This document shows, piece by piece, positions 35,694 through 44,289 of a DNA stretch of 64,000 bases. The stretch lies in assembly GCA_016788635.1 (NCBI GenBank), contig JAEUSU010000028.1, forward strand, positions 1 to 64,000. The letters run 5' to 3'. Both the position numbers and the translations under genes were made by a program. The notes under the pieces are model-generated. The model did not search any database and had not been told where the DNA came from. It worked only from the letters and a program-made list of their open reading frames with translations. The stretch is from Flavobacteriales bacterium. Lineage in GTDB: Bacteria > Bacteroidota > Bacteroidia > Flavobacteriales_F > PHOS-HE28. Position 1 is the stretch's first letter; the number at the start of each line of letters is the position of its first letter.

Positions 35694-36938
35694 TCAGGTG
35701 CGTTTCCACAGCAACGAACCGTCGCCATAGCTCAGGAACCGGTAGCCATGTTCCAGTGCATGCTGGTAGACACGCCGCCAATCGGGACCAATGAACGCGG
35801 CCACCAGCAACAGCAGCGTGCTCTGTGGCTGGTGGAAATTGGTGACCAAGGCATCGGCCATGCGCACTTGGTAACCCGGGGCGATGAGCAGTTCGGTGCG
35901 GCCCACCAAGCGCTGGTCGGTGGTCCCCTTGAGTTGTTTGATCACGGCATCCAAGGCCTGGGCGGCATTCGGAAGGTCAGCATCGACATGGCCGTATGGC
36001 TCCCATTGGCCAATCGCCATTTCGGCCCCGGCCCGGCCTTGCAGCAGCATTACGCCATGCCAATAGACGCTCTCCAACGTGCGCAGGGCCGTGGTACCCA
36101 CTGTGACGACCGGCCCCTTCCCGATCCGGCCCCTGATGCGTTCAAGCGATGCCAAGGGCACTCGCACCTGCTCGCCATGCATGGCATGATCGGCCATGCG
36201 TTCGCTCTTCACCGGAAGAAAGGTGCCCGCGCCAACGTGCAGGGTCAACTCCGTGCGATCGATCCCCTTGGCGTCCAAGCGTGCAAGGACCTCTGGCGAA
36301 AAGTGAAGGCTGGCCGTGGGTGCTGCTACCGAACCCTCGTGCTTGGCGAACACGGTGTTGTAGCGTTCCTTGTCCGCCGCTTCGTCCGGGCGCTTCATGT
36401 AGGGTGGCAATGGCACATGGCCCACCTTCTCCAGCACTTCCGCGAACGTGAGCTCCGGCGGTTGCCAACTGAACCGCACACGTTCCTCACCGTCGCGTAC
36501 GGCCTGCAGCCGTACCGGTGTGGCGGAGGTGTGGTCGTCATCGCCGGGCATGGTCATCAAGGCTTGGAGCTCCAGCATCTCACCATGCTTCCAACGCTTG
36601 GCGTTGCCCACGAAGCCGTTCCACGTACAGGTGGCCTTCTGGGCGAACGCGGCTTCCACAGGCTGCGCCTCTGCCGGTTCAAGGCAAAGCACTTCAATGC
36701 GAGCCCCCGTGGACCGCTGGAAGAACAGGCGTGCGTTCACCACACGGGTGTTGTTCAGCACCAACAGGGCGCCCGACGGCAACAGGTCCGGAAGCTCCTT
36801 GAACCGATGGTCCTCAATGCCTCCGTCACGGTAGAGGAGCAGACGGCTGGAATCGCGCTGGGCCAAGGGCTCCTGCGCGATCCGGTCGTTCGGCAGGTCG
36901 TAGGTATAGTCCGATATGGAAAGTGAACGCGGATCCAT
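35694..36938 (-). CDS. queA: S-adenosylmethionine:tRNA ribosyltransferase-isomerase
   Basis: This 414-residue enzyme moves the ribosyl moiety of SAM to preQ1 in tRNA to give epoxyqueuosine. Motifs: DYTYDLPNDRIAQEPL near the N terminus, RDSSRLLLY, NNTRVVNARLFF and the C-terminal GRTELLIAPGYQVRMADALVTNFHQPQSTLLLL. It is somewhat longer than the E. coli protein because of small insertions between strands, as in other Bacteroidota. It is encoded between porQ and lon on the same strand. Confidence 0.95.
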   Translation of the reverse strand: MDPRSLSISDYTYDLPNDRIAQEPLAQRDSSRLLLYRDGGIEDHRFKELPDLLPSGALLVLNNTRVVNARLFFQRSTGARIEVLCLEPAEAQPVEAAFAQKATCTWNGFVGNAKRWKHGEMLELQALMTMPGDDDHTSATPVRLQAVRDGEERVRFSWQPPELTFAEVLEKVGHVPLPPYMKRPDEAADKERYNTVFAKHEGSVAAPTASLHFSPEVLARLDAKGIDRTELTLHVGAGTFLPVKSERMADHAMHGEQVRVPLASLERIRGRIGKGPVVTVGTTALRTLESVYWHGVMLLQGRAGAEMAIGQWEPYGHVDADLPNAAQALDAVIKQLKGTTDQRLVGRTELLIAPGYQVRMADALVTNFHQPQSTLLLLVAAFIGPDWRRVYQHALEHGYRFLSYGDGSLLWKRT

Positions 36939-37000
36939 TGCGCGAAGGAACGACGAGAAGGATGATCAACCCGGGGCACATGCCCACGCACATAATCTCC

Positions 37001-39454
37001 TTATGCCACCTTCAACGCGTTCTCCACCTTTTCCTTCAGCAGGGCGTGCTTCACCACCTCGATCATCTCGCTCACATAGGTGAAGCGCATGCCCTTGGTG
37101 TAGCGCGCGTCGATGTCCTCGATGTCCTTGCGGTTGTCGGCACTGAGGATGATCTCCTTGATGCCGGCACGTTTGGCCGCGAGGATCTTTTCCTTGATGC
37201 CGCCCACCGGTAACACGCGACCACGCAGCGTGATCTCGCCGGTCATGGCCGTGAACTTGCGGACTTTCTGCTGCGTGAACGCACTGGCAATGCTGGTGAG
37301 CATGGCAATGCCCGCACTGGGACCATCCTTTGGCGTAGCGCCTTCGGGCACGTGCACGTGTACGTTCCAGCGCTTGAACACATCGGCATCGATACCGATG
37401 ATCTCGCTGTGCGCTTTCAGGTACTCCAGCGCGATCACAGCGCTTTCCTTCATCACATCGCCCAGGTTACCGGTGAGCGTAAGCTTGCCCTCCCCCTTGG
37501 TGATGCTGGTCTCGATGAAGAGGATATCGCCACCCGTGGGGGTCCAGGCAAGACCCGTGACCACACCGGCCACATCGTTGCCCTGGTACTTATCGCGGGC
37601 GTGGCTGGGTCCGAAGATCTTCACCAGGTCCTCGGTGGTGATGGTTACGCTGTACTTCTGCTTAAGGGCGATCTGCTTGGCGCGGAACCGCACGAGCTTG
37701 GCAATGCGTTTCTCCAGCGTACGCACGCCGCTCTCGTCGGTGTATTGGTCGATGATCGCCTCCAACAGACCGGCGCCGAGCTTGAGCTGCTTGGGTTTGA
37801 TGCCGTTCTCGGAAAACTGCTTGGGCAGCAGGTGCCGCTTGGCGATCTCGATCTTCTCTTCCTGCGTGTAACCGTTCACCTCGATGATCTCCATGCGGTC
37901 GCGCAGGGCCGGATGGATGGTGCTGAGGCTGTTGGCCGTGGCCACGAACATCACGCGGCTCAGGTCGTACTCCACCTCCACGAAGTTGTCGTGGAAGGCG
38001 TTGTTCTGCTCGGGGTCCAGCACTTCGAGCAATGCACTGGCGGGGTCGCCCTGATTGCTGCGCGTCACCTTGTCGATCTCGTCGAGCACAAAGAGCGGGT
38101 TGCTGGTGCCGGCCTTTTTCAAGCTCTGGATCAGACGACCAGGCATGGCCCCGATGTAGGTCTTGCGGTGTCCGCGGATCTCGGCCTCGTCGTGCAATCC
38201 GCCAAGGCTCATGCGCACGTACTTGCGTCCGAGCGCCTCGGCCATGCTCTTGCCCAGGCTGGTCTTCCCCACACCCGGCGGGCCATAGAGGCAAATGATG
38301 GGCGCTTTCATATCGCCCTTCAGCTTCAGCACGGCCAAGTGCTCGATGATGCGCTCCTTCACTTTCTCAAGCCCGAAGTGGTCGCGGTCCAGGATCTTCT
38401 GGGCCTTCTTCAGGTCGAAATCGTCGGTGCTGTATTCGCCCCATGGCAGTTCCAGTAGCAGTTGAACATAGTTGTGCTGCACACTGAACTCCGCGCCGGC
38501 CGGGTTCATGCGCTGCAGCTTCAGCACTTCCTTGTTGAAGACCTCCTCCACCTTCTTCGTCCACTTCTTCTTGGCGGCCTTCACGCGCATTTCCTCGATC
38601 TCCTGCTCGATGGGGTTGCCGCCCAGTTCATCCTGGATGGTCTTCATCTGTTGGTGCAGGAAGTACTCGCGCTGCTGGCGGTCCACCTCGGTGCGCACCT
38701 TGCTCTGGATCTCGTTCTTCATCTGCAGCATCTGCAGCTCCTTGGTGAGGTGGGCCAGGAGCAGCGATGCACGTTCACGCAGATCGGCCACCTCGAGCAT
38801 CTTCTGCTTCTCGGCCACCTCGGCGTTCATGTTGCTGCTGATGAAGTTCACTAGGAAGCTCGGGCTGTCAATGTTCTTGAGCGCGAACTGGGCCTCGGTG
38901 GGGATGTTGGGGCTTTGCTTGATGATCTCCAGGGCCATGTCCTTGAGGGAACTCACCAGCGCATCGAACGATTTATCGTTCTTGGCCGGACGCACTTCTT
39001 CGAACTCCTTCACGCGGGCCGTGAAGTAGGGTTCGGTGCGGATCATCTCGGTGATCTCGAAGCGCTTCTTGCCCTGGATGATGGCCGTGGTGCTGCCATC
39101 GGGCATGCGCAACATGCGGATGATGGTGGCAATGGTGCCCACGCGGTTGAGGTCCTCGGCATTGGGCTCCTCGATCTGGCCGTCCTTCTGGCTCACAACA
39201 CCAAGGGTGCGGTTGCCGCGATACACCTCCTGGATCAGGCGGATGCTGCGGTCGCGGCCCACGGTGATGGGGATGACCACGCCGGGGAACAGCACGGTAT
39301 TGCGCAGCGGCAGTATGGGTAGCTCGGGCGGAGTGGTCTCCGCGTTCATTTGCTCTTCGTCCTCGGCCGTGATCAGGGGGATCAGTTCGGTCTCGTTCTC
39401 GAGTTGCTCAGAGCTGAAAAGGCTGTCAGTATGCAGGATGTCGTTCATCGACAT
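37001..39454 (-). CDS. lon: ATP-dependent protease Lon
   Basis: This 817-residue protein has an N-terminal substrate-binding domain (about residues 45-250, with [18 protein letters not shown]), a long coiled-coil region and an AAA+ domain (Walker [14 protein letters not shown] near 390, Walker B FVLDEIDK). The C-terminal Ser-Lys protease domain carries [14 protein letters not shown] and a downstream catalytic Lys in [14 protein letters not shown]. It degrades damaged and short-lived regulatory proteins in the cytosol. No missing residue was seen. Confidence 0.96.
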   Translation of the reverse strand: MSMNDILHTDSLFSSEQLENETELIPLITAEDEEQMNAETTPPELPILPLRNTVLFPGVVIPITVGRDRSIRLIQEVYRGNRTLGVVSQKDGQIEEPNAEDLNRVGTIATIIRMLRMPDGSTTAIIQGKKRFEITEMIRTEPYFTARVKEFEEVRPAKNDKSFDALVSSLKDMALEIIKQSPNIPTEAQFALKNIDSPSFLVNFISSNMNAEVAEKQKMLEVADLRERASLLLAHLTKELQMLQMKNEIQSKVRTEVDRQQREYFLHQQMKTIQDELGGNPIEQEIEEMRVKAAKKKWTKKVEEVFNKEVLKLQRMNPAGAEFSVQHNYVQLLLELPWGEYSTDDFDLKKAQKILDRDHFGLEKVKERIIEHLAVLKLKGDMKAPIICLYGPPGVGKTSLGKSMAEALGRKYVRMSLGGLHDEAEIRGHRKTYIGAMPGRLIQSLKKAGTSNPLFVLDEIDKVTRSNQGDPASALLEVLDPEQNNAFHDNFVEVEYDLSRVMFVATANSLSTIHPALRDRMEIIEVNGYTQEEKIEIAKRHLLPKQFSENGIKPKQLKLGAGLLEAIIDQYTDESGVRTLEKRIAKLVRFRAKQIALKQKYSVTITTEDLVKIFGPSHARDKYQGNDVAGVVTGLAWTPTGGDILFIETSITKGEGKLTLTGNLGDVMKESAVIALEYLKAHSEIIGIDADVFKRWNVHVHVPEGATPKDGPSAGIAMLTSIASAFTQQKVRKFTAMTGEITLRGRVLPVGGIKEKILAAKRAGIKEIILSADNRKDIEDIDARYTKGMRFTYVSEMIEVVKHALLKEKVENALKVA

Positions 39455-39577
39455 AAGTGGTCAGGATGTCAGTGGTAAAGATACCGCTGCCCAAGAAGGC
39501 GGTCCTACGAAGGATATTAACAGCGGTGGCCGCCTGTGGACCAAGCTTCGTGCCGTGCGGAAAGGACTGACAGATGG

Positions 39578-40780
39578 TCAGGCACCCGGTTCCAAGCGCT
39601 GGCGTTCGGTCTCGGCCACGGTGCGTAGAACGCTCTCTTCGGCCGTGTTCATATGCCCCCCCCGGCGCTCCATCACGCGCCGGGCGGTCACCAGGGCGCG
39701 GTCCGGATCGTGGTGCGAAAGACCTTCGGCACCGCCCCACGAGAAAGAAGGCACATGCTTGGGGGGGAAACCACCGCCGAACACATTGGCAGCCACCCCC
39801 ACCACCGTTCCCGTATTGAACATGGTGTTGATGCCGCTCTTGGCATGATCGCCCATGATGAGGCCGCAGAACTGGAGGCCCGTATCCACATCGCGGCCTT
39901 CTGCATAGCTGAACACCTTCACGTTCCCGTAGGTGTTCTTCAGATTGCTGTTGTTGGTATCGGCGCCCAGGTTGCACCACTCGCCCAGCACGCTGTTGCC
40001 CAGGAAGCCATCGTGGCCTTTGTTGCTGAAGCCCAGGATCACGCTGTTGTTCACCTCGCCACCCACGCGGCATTCGGGGCCAAAGGCGCATGGGCCATAG
40101 ATCTTCGCTCCCATCTTTAGTTGGGCATGTTCGCCCAACACCATCGGCCCGCGGATGATGCAGCCTTCCATCACCTCGGCGTTCTTCCCGATGTAGATCG
40201 GACCGCCCTTGGTGTTCAGGATGCTCGCCTCCACCACCGCACCTTCCTCCAGGAAGATGAGGTCGGGATCGCCCACCACGGTGTTGAGGACGCTAAGTGG
40301 TTGGGAGCGCCGGCCTTCGGTGAGCAACTGGAAGTCGTGTGCAATGGCCTTTCCGCAGTGCTGGAACAGGTGCCACGGCCGTTCGAACCGGATCACCTCA
40401 CCAGCGAACGGAACGGCTGTAAGGTAGGTGGGCGGCGAGAGCCAGTCCGATACCGCTGGTGCGGCTCCACCTTCCGTGCAGCATGCGAGCATCCGCCCAT
40501 CCTGCACCAAGGCTTCGCCGGACCTGAGGTCCATCACGGCCGCAACGAGCTCATCCGAAGGGAACAGACCGCCATCGACCTCGAACTGTACCTCGCCCAC
40601 GGGCATGGGGAAGGCTGGCGCTAGATAGGCCTCAGTACGGTAGCCCACAGGCAGACCGCTGCGCACGTACCAACCTTCGCCCAAGCGAAGGATGCCGGGT
40701 CTTAGCTGACCTACGGGACGGGTAAAGGTGAGCGGCAGCAGTTGCCGGTGGAGCCCGGCGTCGTTGAGGATGATGGACAT
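39578..40780 (-). CDS. Bacteroidota-type GlmU-like sugar nucleotidyltransferase with left-handed beta helix
   Basis: This 400-residue protein begins MSIILNDAGLHRQLLPLTFTRP, the characteristic start of the Bacteroidota GlmU-family protein. It has a short N-terminal nucleotidyltransferase-like domain that lacks the canonical GxGTRM loop. A hexapeptide-repeat left-handed beta helix (about residues 195-370) includes repeats such as GPMVLGEHAQLKMGAKIYG. It is predicted to make UDP-GlcNAc or a related activated sugar by acting as uridylyltransferase and N-acetyltransferase, but the reaction has not been read from residues here. The ATG at 40780 is the family start. It is on the same strand as lon and porQ. 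Confidence 0.82.
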   Translation of the reverse strand: MSIILNDAGLHRQLLPLTFTRPVGQLRPGILRLGEGWYVRSGLPVGYRTEAYLAPAFPMPVGEVQFEVDGGLFPSDELVAAVMDLRSGEALVQDGRMLACCTEGGAAPAVSDWLSPPTYLTAVPFAGEVIRFERPWHLFQHCGKAIAHDFQLLTEGRRSQPLSVLNTVVGDPDLIFLEEGAVVEASILNTKGGPIYIGKNAEVMEGCIIRGPMVLGEHAQLKMGAKIYGPCAFGPECRVGGEVNNSVILGFSNKGHDGFLGNSVLGEWCNLGADTNNSNLKNTYGNVKVFSYAEGRDVDTGLQFCGLIMGDHAKSGINTMFNTGTVVGVAANVFGGGFPPKHVPSFSWGGAEGLSHHDPDRALVTARRVMERRGGHMNTAEESVLRTVAETERQRLEPGA

Positions 40781-40874
40781 GGACGAACCTGTTCGGCGCA
40801 CCAAGGTAGCGCGAGCGCAAAGATGCCCTTGTGGGAACGATGACATGAAGGTCCCTTCAGCGAGGGAACGGCTC

Positions 40875-42005
40875 CTACAGGCCGAACAGGCCACAGACCC
40901 ACCACGCGAAAGCAGCCAACAGCGCGCTAACGGGAATGGTGAGGATCCAGGCCCAGAGCAGGCGCACGGTTACACCCCAACGCACTGCGCTGATGCGCTT
41001 GGTAAGCCCCACGCCGATGATGGAACCCGTGATGGTGTGCGTGGTGCTCACCGGAATGCCCATCTGCTCCGTCATGTACAAGGTCATGGCACCAGCGCTT
41101 TCAGCGCAAACACCTTCCAGGGGGGTCACCTTGGTGATACGCGTGCCCATGGTCTTCACGATCTTCCAACCACCGCTAAGGGTACCCAGGCCAATAGCCG
41201 AGTAGCAAGCCAGCGGCACCCAGGCAGGCATGGCCTCAAGGTCCGTGGCTTCGCCACTGGCCACCATGGCCACCATGATGATACCCATGACCTTCTGCGC
41301 ATCGTTACCTCCGTGACCGATGCTGAACGCGGCAGAACTGAGGAGCTGTAGTTTCTTGTAGATGTTCGCCGTGCGCAGGGCGCTGGGCAGTTTCGTCATA
41401 TCCACCGCGTAGGTGAGCATGAACACCAACGAGAACAAGACCATGGCAATGCGCAGGTCATTGTTCTTCAGGATATAGAGCGAAGTGATGGCCGTGGCCA
41501 CCGCGATGATCAACATGCGCAACCAGAGCCGCTGGACCAGCGTGACCAACGTGATGAAGATGGAGATGATCATACCGACCATGGGGGCCAGCAGGATGAA
41601 TGCGGCCACCAACCCGATCTTGTGTAGGTTGACACTATCCAGATCGAAGCCGGCACCGGCAAGCGCGGCTCCTGCAAAACCGCCGATCAAGGTGTGGGAC
41701 GAGCTACTGGGGATACCGTACCACCAAGTGAGCAGGTTCCAAGTAATGGCGGCAATGAGGCCCGCCAGCACCACCCGCAGGGTGATGAACTCCTCGTGCA
41801 CCGTTTTGGCCACGGTATTGGCCACATGGTGATCGCTGAAGATGAAGTAGGCGATGAAGTTGAACGCTGCCGCCCAGATCACGGCCTGCACCGGTGTAAG
41901 CACCTTGGTGCTCACGATCGTGGCAATGGAGTTGGCCGCGTCGTGGAACCCGTTGATATAGTCGAATATCAACGCCAGCGCGATGATGACGATGAGCAGT
42001 GTCAT
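40875..42005 (-). CDS. Inorganic phosphate transporter, PiT family
   Basis: This 376-residue polytopic protein has the two PiT signature repeats: INGFHDAANSIATIVSTKV at the N terminus and GHGGNDAQKVMGI in the second half, each followed by a similar helix pair. About ten hydrophobic segments are visible. PiT proteins import phosphate in symport with protons or sodium. The gene is four bases downstream of the DUF47 partner on the same strand, the standard PiT-DUF47 pair. Confidence 0.95.
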   Translation of the reverse strand: MTLLIVIIALALIFDYINGFHDAANSIATIVSTKVLTPVQAVIWAAAFNFIAYFIFSDHHVANTVAKTVHEEFITLRVVLAGLIAAITWNLLTWWYGIPSSSSHTLIGGFAGAALAGAGFDLDSVNLHKIGLVAAFILLAPMVGMIISIFITLVTLVQRLWLRMLIIAVATAITSLYILKNNDLRIAMVLFSLVFMLTYAVDMTKLPSALRTANIYKKLQLLSSAAFSIGHGGNDAQKVMGIIMVAMVASGEATDLEAMPAWVPLACYSAIGLGTLSGGWKIVKTMGTRITKVTPLEGVCAESAGAMTLYMTEQMGIPVSTTHTITGSIIGVGLTKRISAVRWGVTVRLLWAWILTIPVSALLAAFAWWVCGLFGL

Positions 42006-42009
42006 GCGC

Positions 42010-42657
42010 TCAGGCGTACTTCAGCATGATGGACTCCAGCACGTTGCCCACATCCTCGCACTTGTCCGTGGCCAGTTCCAGGGTGCTGTACAGATCGCGC
42101 ATCTTGATGAGCTGGATGGCGTCCTTTTCGGTCGCGAACAATTGCTGGATGGCACGGTCGTAGACCTCGTCGGCCTGGTTCTCCATGCTGTTGATCTGCA
42201 CCACGAACTCGTTGTGCGCGTTGGCCTTGTGCATGGTGCGCAGCCCCTGAACGGCCATCTGAACGATCTTAGCCCCCTCGTTCACCAGGCGAGCCAGCTC
42301 ACGGCAGGTCTCATCGGGTTTGCCAATGCCGAACAGCTCCAGGTTCTTGGCGGATGCAAGGATGAAATCGGCCACATCGTCCAGGCTGGTGGCCAGGTAG
42401 TGGATATCCTCCCGATCAATGGGTGTGATGAAGTTGCGCGCCAGGTCGGTGAAGATCGTGTGCGTGAGGTCGTCGTTGGCGTTCTCGGCGATCTCCAACC
42501 GCTCCAACATGGCCGTGCGTTGTGCACCCGGCTCGGTGTTCATGATCAGGATGAGGTCCTCCGACATCTTCAGCACATTGGCGGCCGAGGCCTCGAAGTG
42601 GTAGAAGAACACGCGGTCGCGCGGCTTGAAGATCTTGAGGATGCTTTCCAGTGACAT
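42010..42657 (-). CDS. DUF47 family phosphate transport partner
   Basis: This 215-residue soluble all-helical protein has the DUF47/PhoU-like pattern: FKPRDRVFFYHFEASAANVL at the N terminus and DREDIHYLATSLDDVADFI in the middle. A conserved TDKCEDVGNVLESIMLKYA comes at the end. Acidic metal-binding motifs of the PhoU type (DxxE/D pairs) are present. It is thought to modulate the PiT transporter encoded immediately downstream. The start at 42657 (MSLES) matches homologues better than the longer start at 42714. Confidence 0.9.
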   Translation of the reverse strand: MSLESILKIFKPRDRVFFYHFEASAANVLKMSEDLILIMNTEPGAQRTAMLERLEIAENANDDLTHTIFTDLARNFITPIDREDIHYLATSLDDVADFILASAKNLELFGIGKPDETCRELARLVNEGAKIVQMAVQGLRTMHKANAHNEFVVQINSMENQADEVYDRAIQQLFATEKDAIQLIKMRDLYSTLELATDKCEDVGNVLESIMLKYA

Positions 42658-42798
42658 TGGGAACGATTTCGGCGGCCAAATGTATCCGGGCCATTGATCG
42701 GTCAACTTGGCCAATGGCAGACTTAACGCAGGGTTAACATAGGCGATCTTCCTGAAATAGGGCCCGGGCCAGTTAATTTGCTCCCATCAGTCCTCCCC

Positions 42799-43404
42799 AT
42801 GTTCTATGAATTCAACGGATATCGACCGGTTGTGCATCCTTCAGCCTATGTGCATCCACAAGCTGCAGTAACGGGCAACGTGATCATTGGCCGCGATGTC
42901 TACATCGGTCCGGGTGCTGCCCTGCGCGGCGATTGGGGCGAGATCATCGTTGCGGACGGCTGCAACGTGCAGGAGAACTGCACCATACACATGTTCCCCG
43001 GAGTTACCGTGCGGTTGGAGGAAGGGGCGCACATCGGGCACGGGGCCATCATCCACGGTGCGCATGTGGGGCGCAACTGCCTGGTGGGCATGAACGCCGT
43101 ACTGATGGATAATGTGGTGCTCGGTGATGGTTGCATCGTTGGCGCGCTTGCCTTTCTACCTGCCGATAGCATCTGGGAGGCCCGCAAGGTCATCGTTGGC
43201 AATCCGGCCCGAGTGGTGAAGGAGGTGACCGATGAGATGCTCGCGTGGAAGACCGAGGGCACCAAGCTTTATCAACAGCTTCCCTCGGAACTGCACGCCA
43301 CGCTGAAGGCTTGTGAGCCGTTGCGCGAAGTTGAACCGGACAGACCGCCGATCACGATGCAATACAAGACCTGGACCGATACCAAGCAGAACAGGTCGAA
43401 GTGA
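42799..43404 (+). CDS. Gamma-carbonic anhydrase-like hexapeptide protein (PaaY-like)
   Basis: This 201-residue left-handed beta-helix protein has hexapeptide repeats from HPSAYVHPQAAVTGNVIIG on and the metal-site His residues of gamma-carbonic anhydrases: IHMFPG, AHIGHG and IIHG. It is closest in layout to PaaY, a thioesterase or carbonic anhydrase-like protein associated with phenylacetate catabolism. A paaZ gene lies 20 kb away, too far to imply an operon. A near-match to the -7 box (TTAATTTG) lies at 42773. Confidence 0.87.
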   Translation: MFYEFNGYRPVVHPSAYVHPQAAVTGNVIIGRDVYIGPGAALRGDWGEIIVADGCNVQENCTIHMFPGVTVRLEEGAHIGHGAIIHGAHVGRNCLVGMNAVLMDNVVLGDGCIVGALAFLPADSIWEARKVIVGNPARVVKEVTDEMLAWKTEGTKLYQQLPSELHATLKACEPLREVEPDRPPITMQYKTWTDTKQNRSK

Positions 43405-43407
43405 TCA

Positions 43408-43782
43408 CTACGTGGTCTGATCGGTGCCACCCTCCTCCTCTTCCACGTGCAAGGCGTGCAGCAAGCGGTGTACCAGCGGCGCCAGCAGCACGGCCACAGT
43501 GGTAAGCAGTGCAATGCCGCTGTAGAGCGCATAGAACGAGGCGAAGTACTTGGCCGCATCCGTGGGCAGATCGCCCACAGGGCCCATGCCACCCAGGATC
43601 ATGGAGGCGTTGAGGAAGGCATCCGGAAAAGCCAAGCCAGCGAGCCGCATGTAGCCCCACACGCCGACCCCGAGCGACACCGATACGATCACCAGCGCAA
43701 CGGCCAGGAACTTCAACTGGCGCCAAGCGAATGCCCTTGTAGTTATCAGTGGAAGCCTTCGATGCTCGAACATGTGTGCCAA
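43408..43782 (-). CDS. Two-TM protein with a potassium-channel-like topology
   Basis: This 124-residue protein has TM1 at about residues 22-44, a re-entrant-looking segment (about 52-66, AFPDAFLNASMIL) followed by GGMGPVGDLP (64-73), and TM2 at about 78-102. The order TM1, pore helix, filter-like Gly-rich strand, GD, TM2 is that of a two-TM potassium channel subunit. The canonical TVGYG filter is absent and is replaced by GMGPVG. The family with a conserved GMGPV motif is common in bacteria and uncharacterised as far as I know. It converges on the gamma-CA gene with 3 bases between. Confidence 0.7.
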   Translation of the reverse strand: MAHMFEHRRLPLITTRAFAWRQLKFLAVALVIVSVSLGVGVWGYMRLAGLAFPDAFLNASMILGGMGPVGDLPTDAAKYFASFYALYSGIALLTTVAVLLAPLVHRLLHALHVEEEEGGTDQTT

Positions 43783-43917
43783 GGTAGTCCGGGCATGGCG
43801 CCATGAGCGCGAACAATGGTGCGGCGCCGATCAACAAGGTGGTGTGGAGCGCAGGCCTGGTCGATCGCCGCATCCCTTTCCCATGGTCCCGACCTTCGCG
43901 GCATCCATTCACGCTGC

Positions 43918-44286
43918 ATGAAAGTGCTCTGGACCATCGGCCTCCTTATCCTGTCCAATGCCTTCATGACGCTGGCCTGGTATGGGCACCTGCGTTTCAA
44001 GGACTTTGAATGGTCCAAGGGCCTGGGACTGTTCAGCGTCATCCTGCTCAGCTGGGGCATGGCCTTCTTTGAGTACGTGCTACAGGTGCCGGCCAACCGC
44101 ATTGGGCACAACGAGCACGGCGGTCCGTTCACATTGGTGCAGCTCAAGGTCCTCCAGGAGGTGATCACGCTGGTGATGTTCACGATCTTTACGTTGATCG
44201 CCTTCAGGCACGAGACCCTTCGCTGGAACCATGCGCTGGCGGGCATCCTGCTGGTGGTCGCGGTCTGGTTGGTCTTCAAGAAGTGA
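43918..44286 (+). CDS. DUF486/DMT family small membrane protein
   Basis: This 122-residue protein has four hydrophobic segments and the DUF486 markers NAFMTLAWYGHL, SWGMAFFEYVLQVPANRIG and FTLVQLKVLQEVITL. This family sits in the drug/metabolite transporter superfamily and its substrate is unknown. It stands 3 bases before the Kef-like antiporter gene and probably shares a transcript with it. Confidence 0.9.
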   Translation: MKVLWTIGLLILSNAFMTLAWYGHLRFKDFEWSKGLGLFSVILLSWGMAFFEYVLQVPANRIGHNEHGGPFTLVQLKVLQEVITLVMFTIFTLIAFRHETLRWNHALAGILLVVAVWLVFKK

Positions 44287-44289
44287 CCC

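Noticed and set aside
37352-38458. Plus-strand open frame opposite lon
   Set aside because: Shadow of lon with no recognisable domain.
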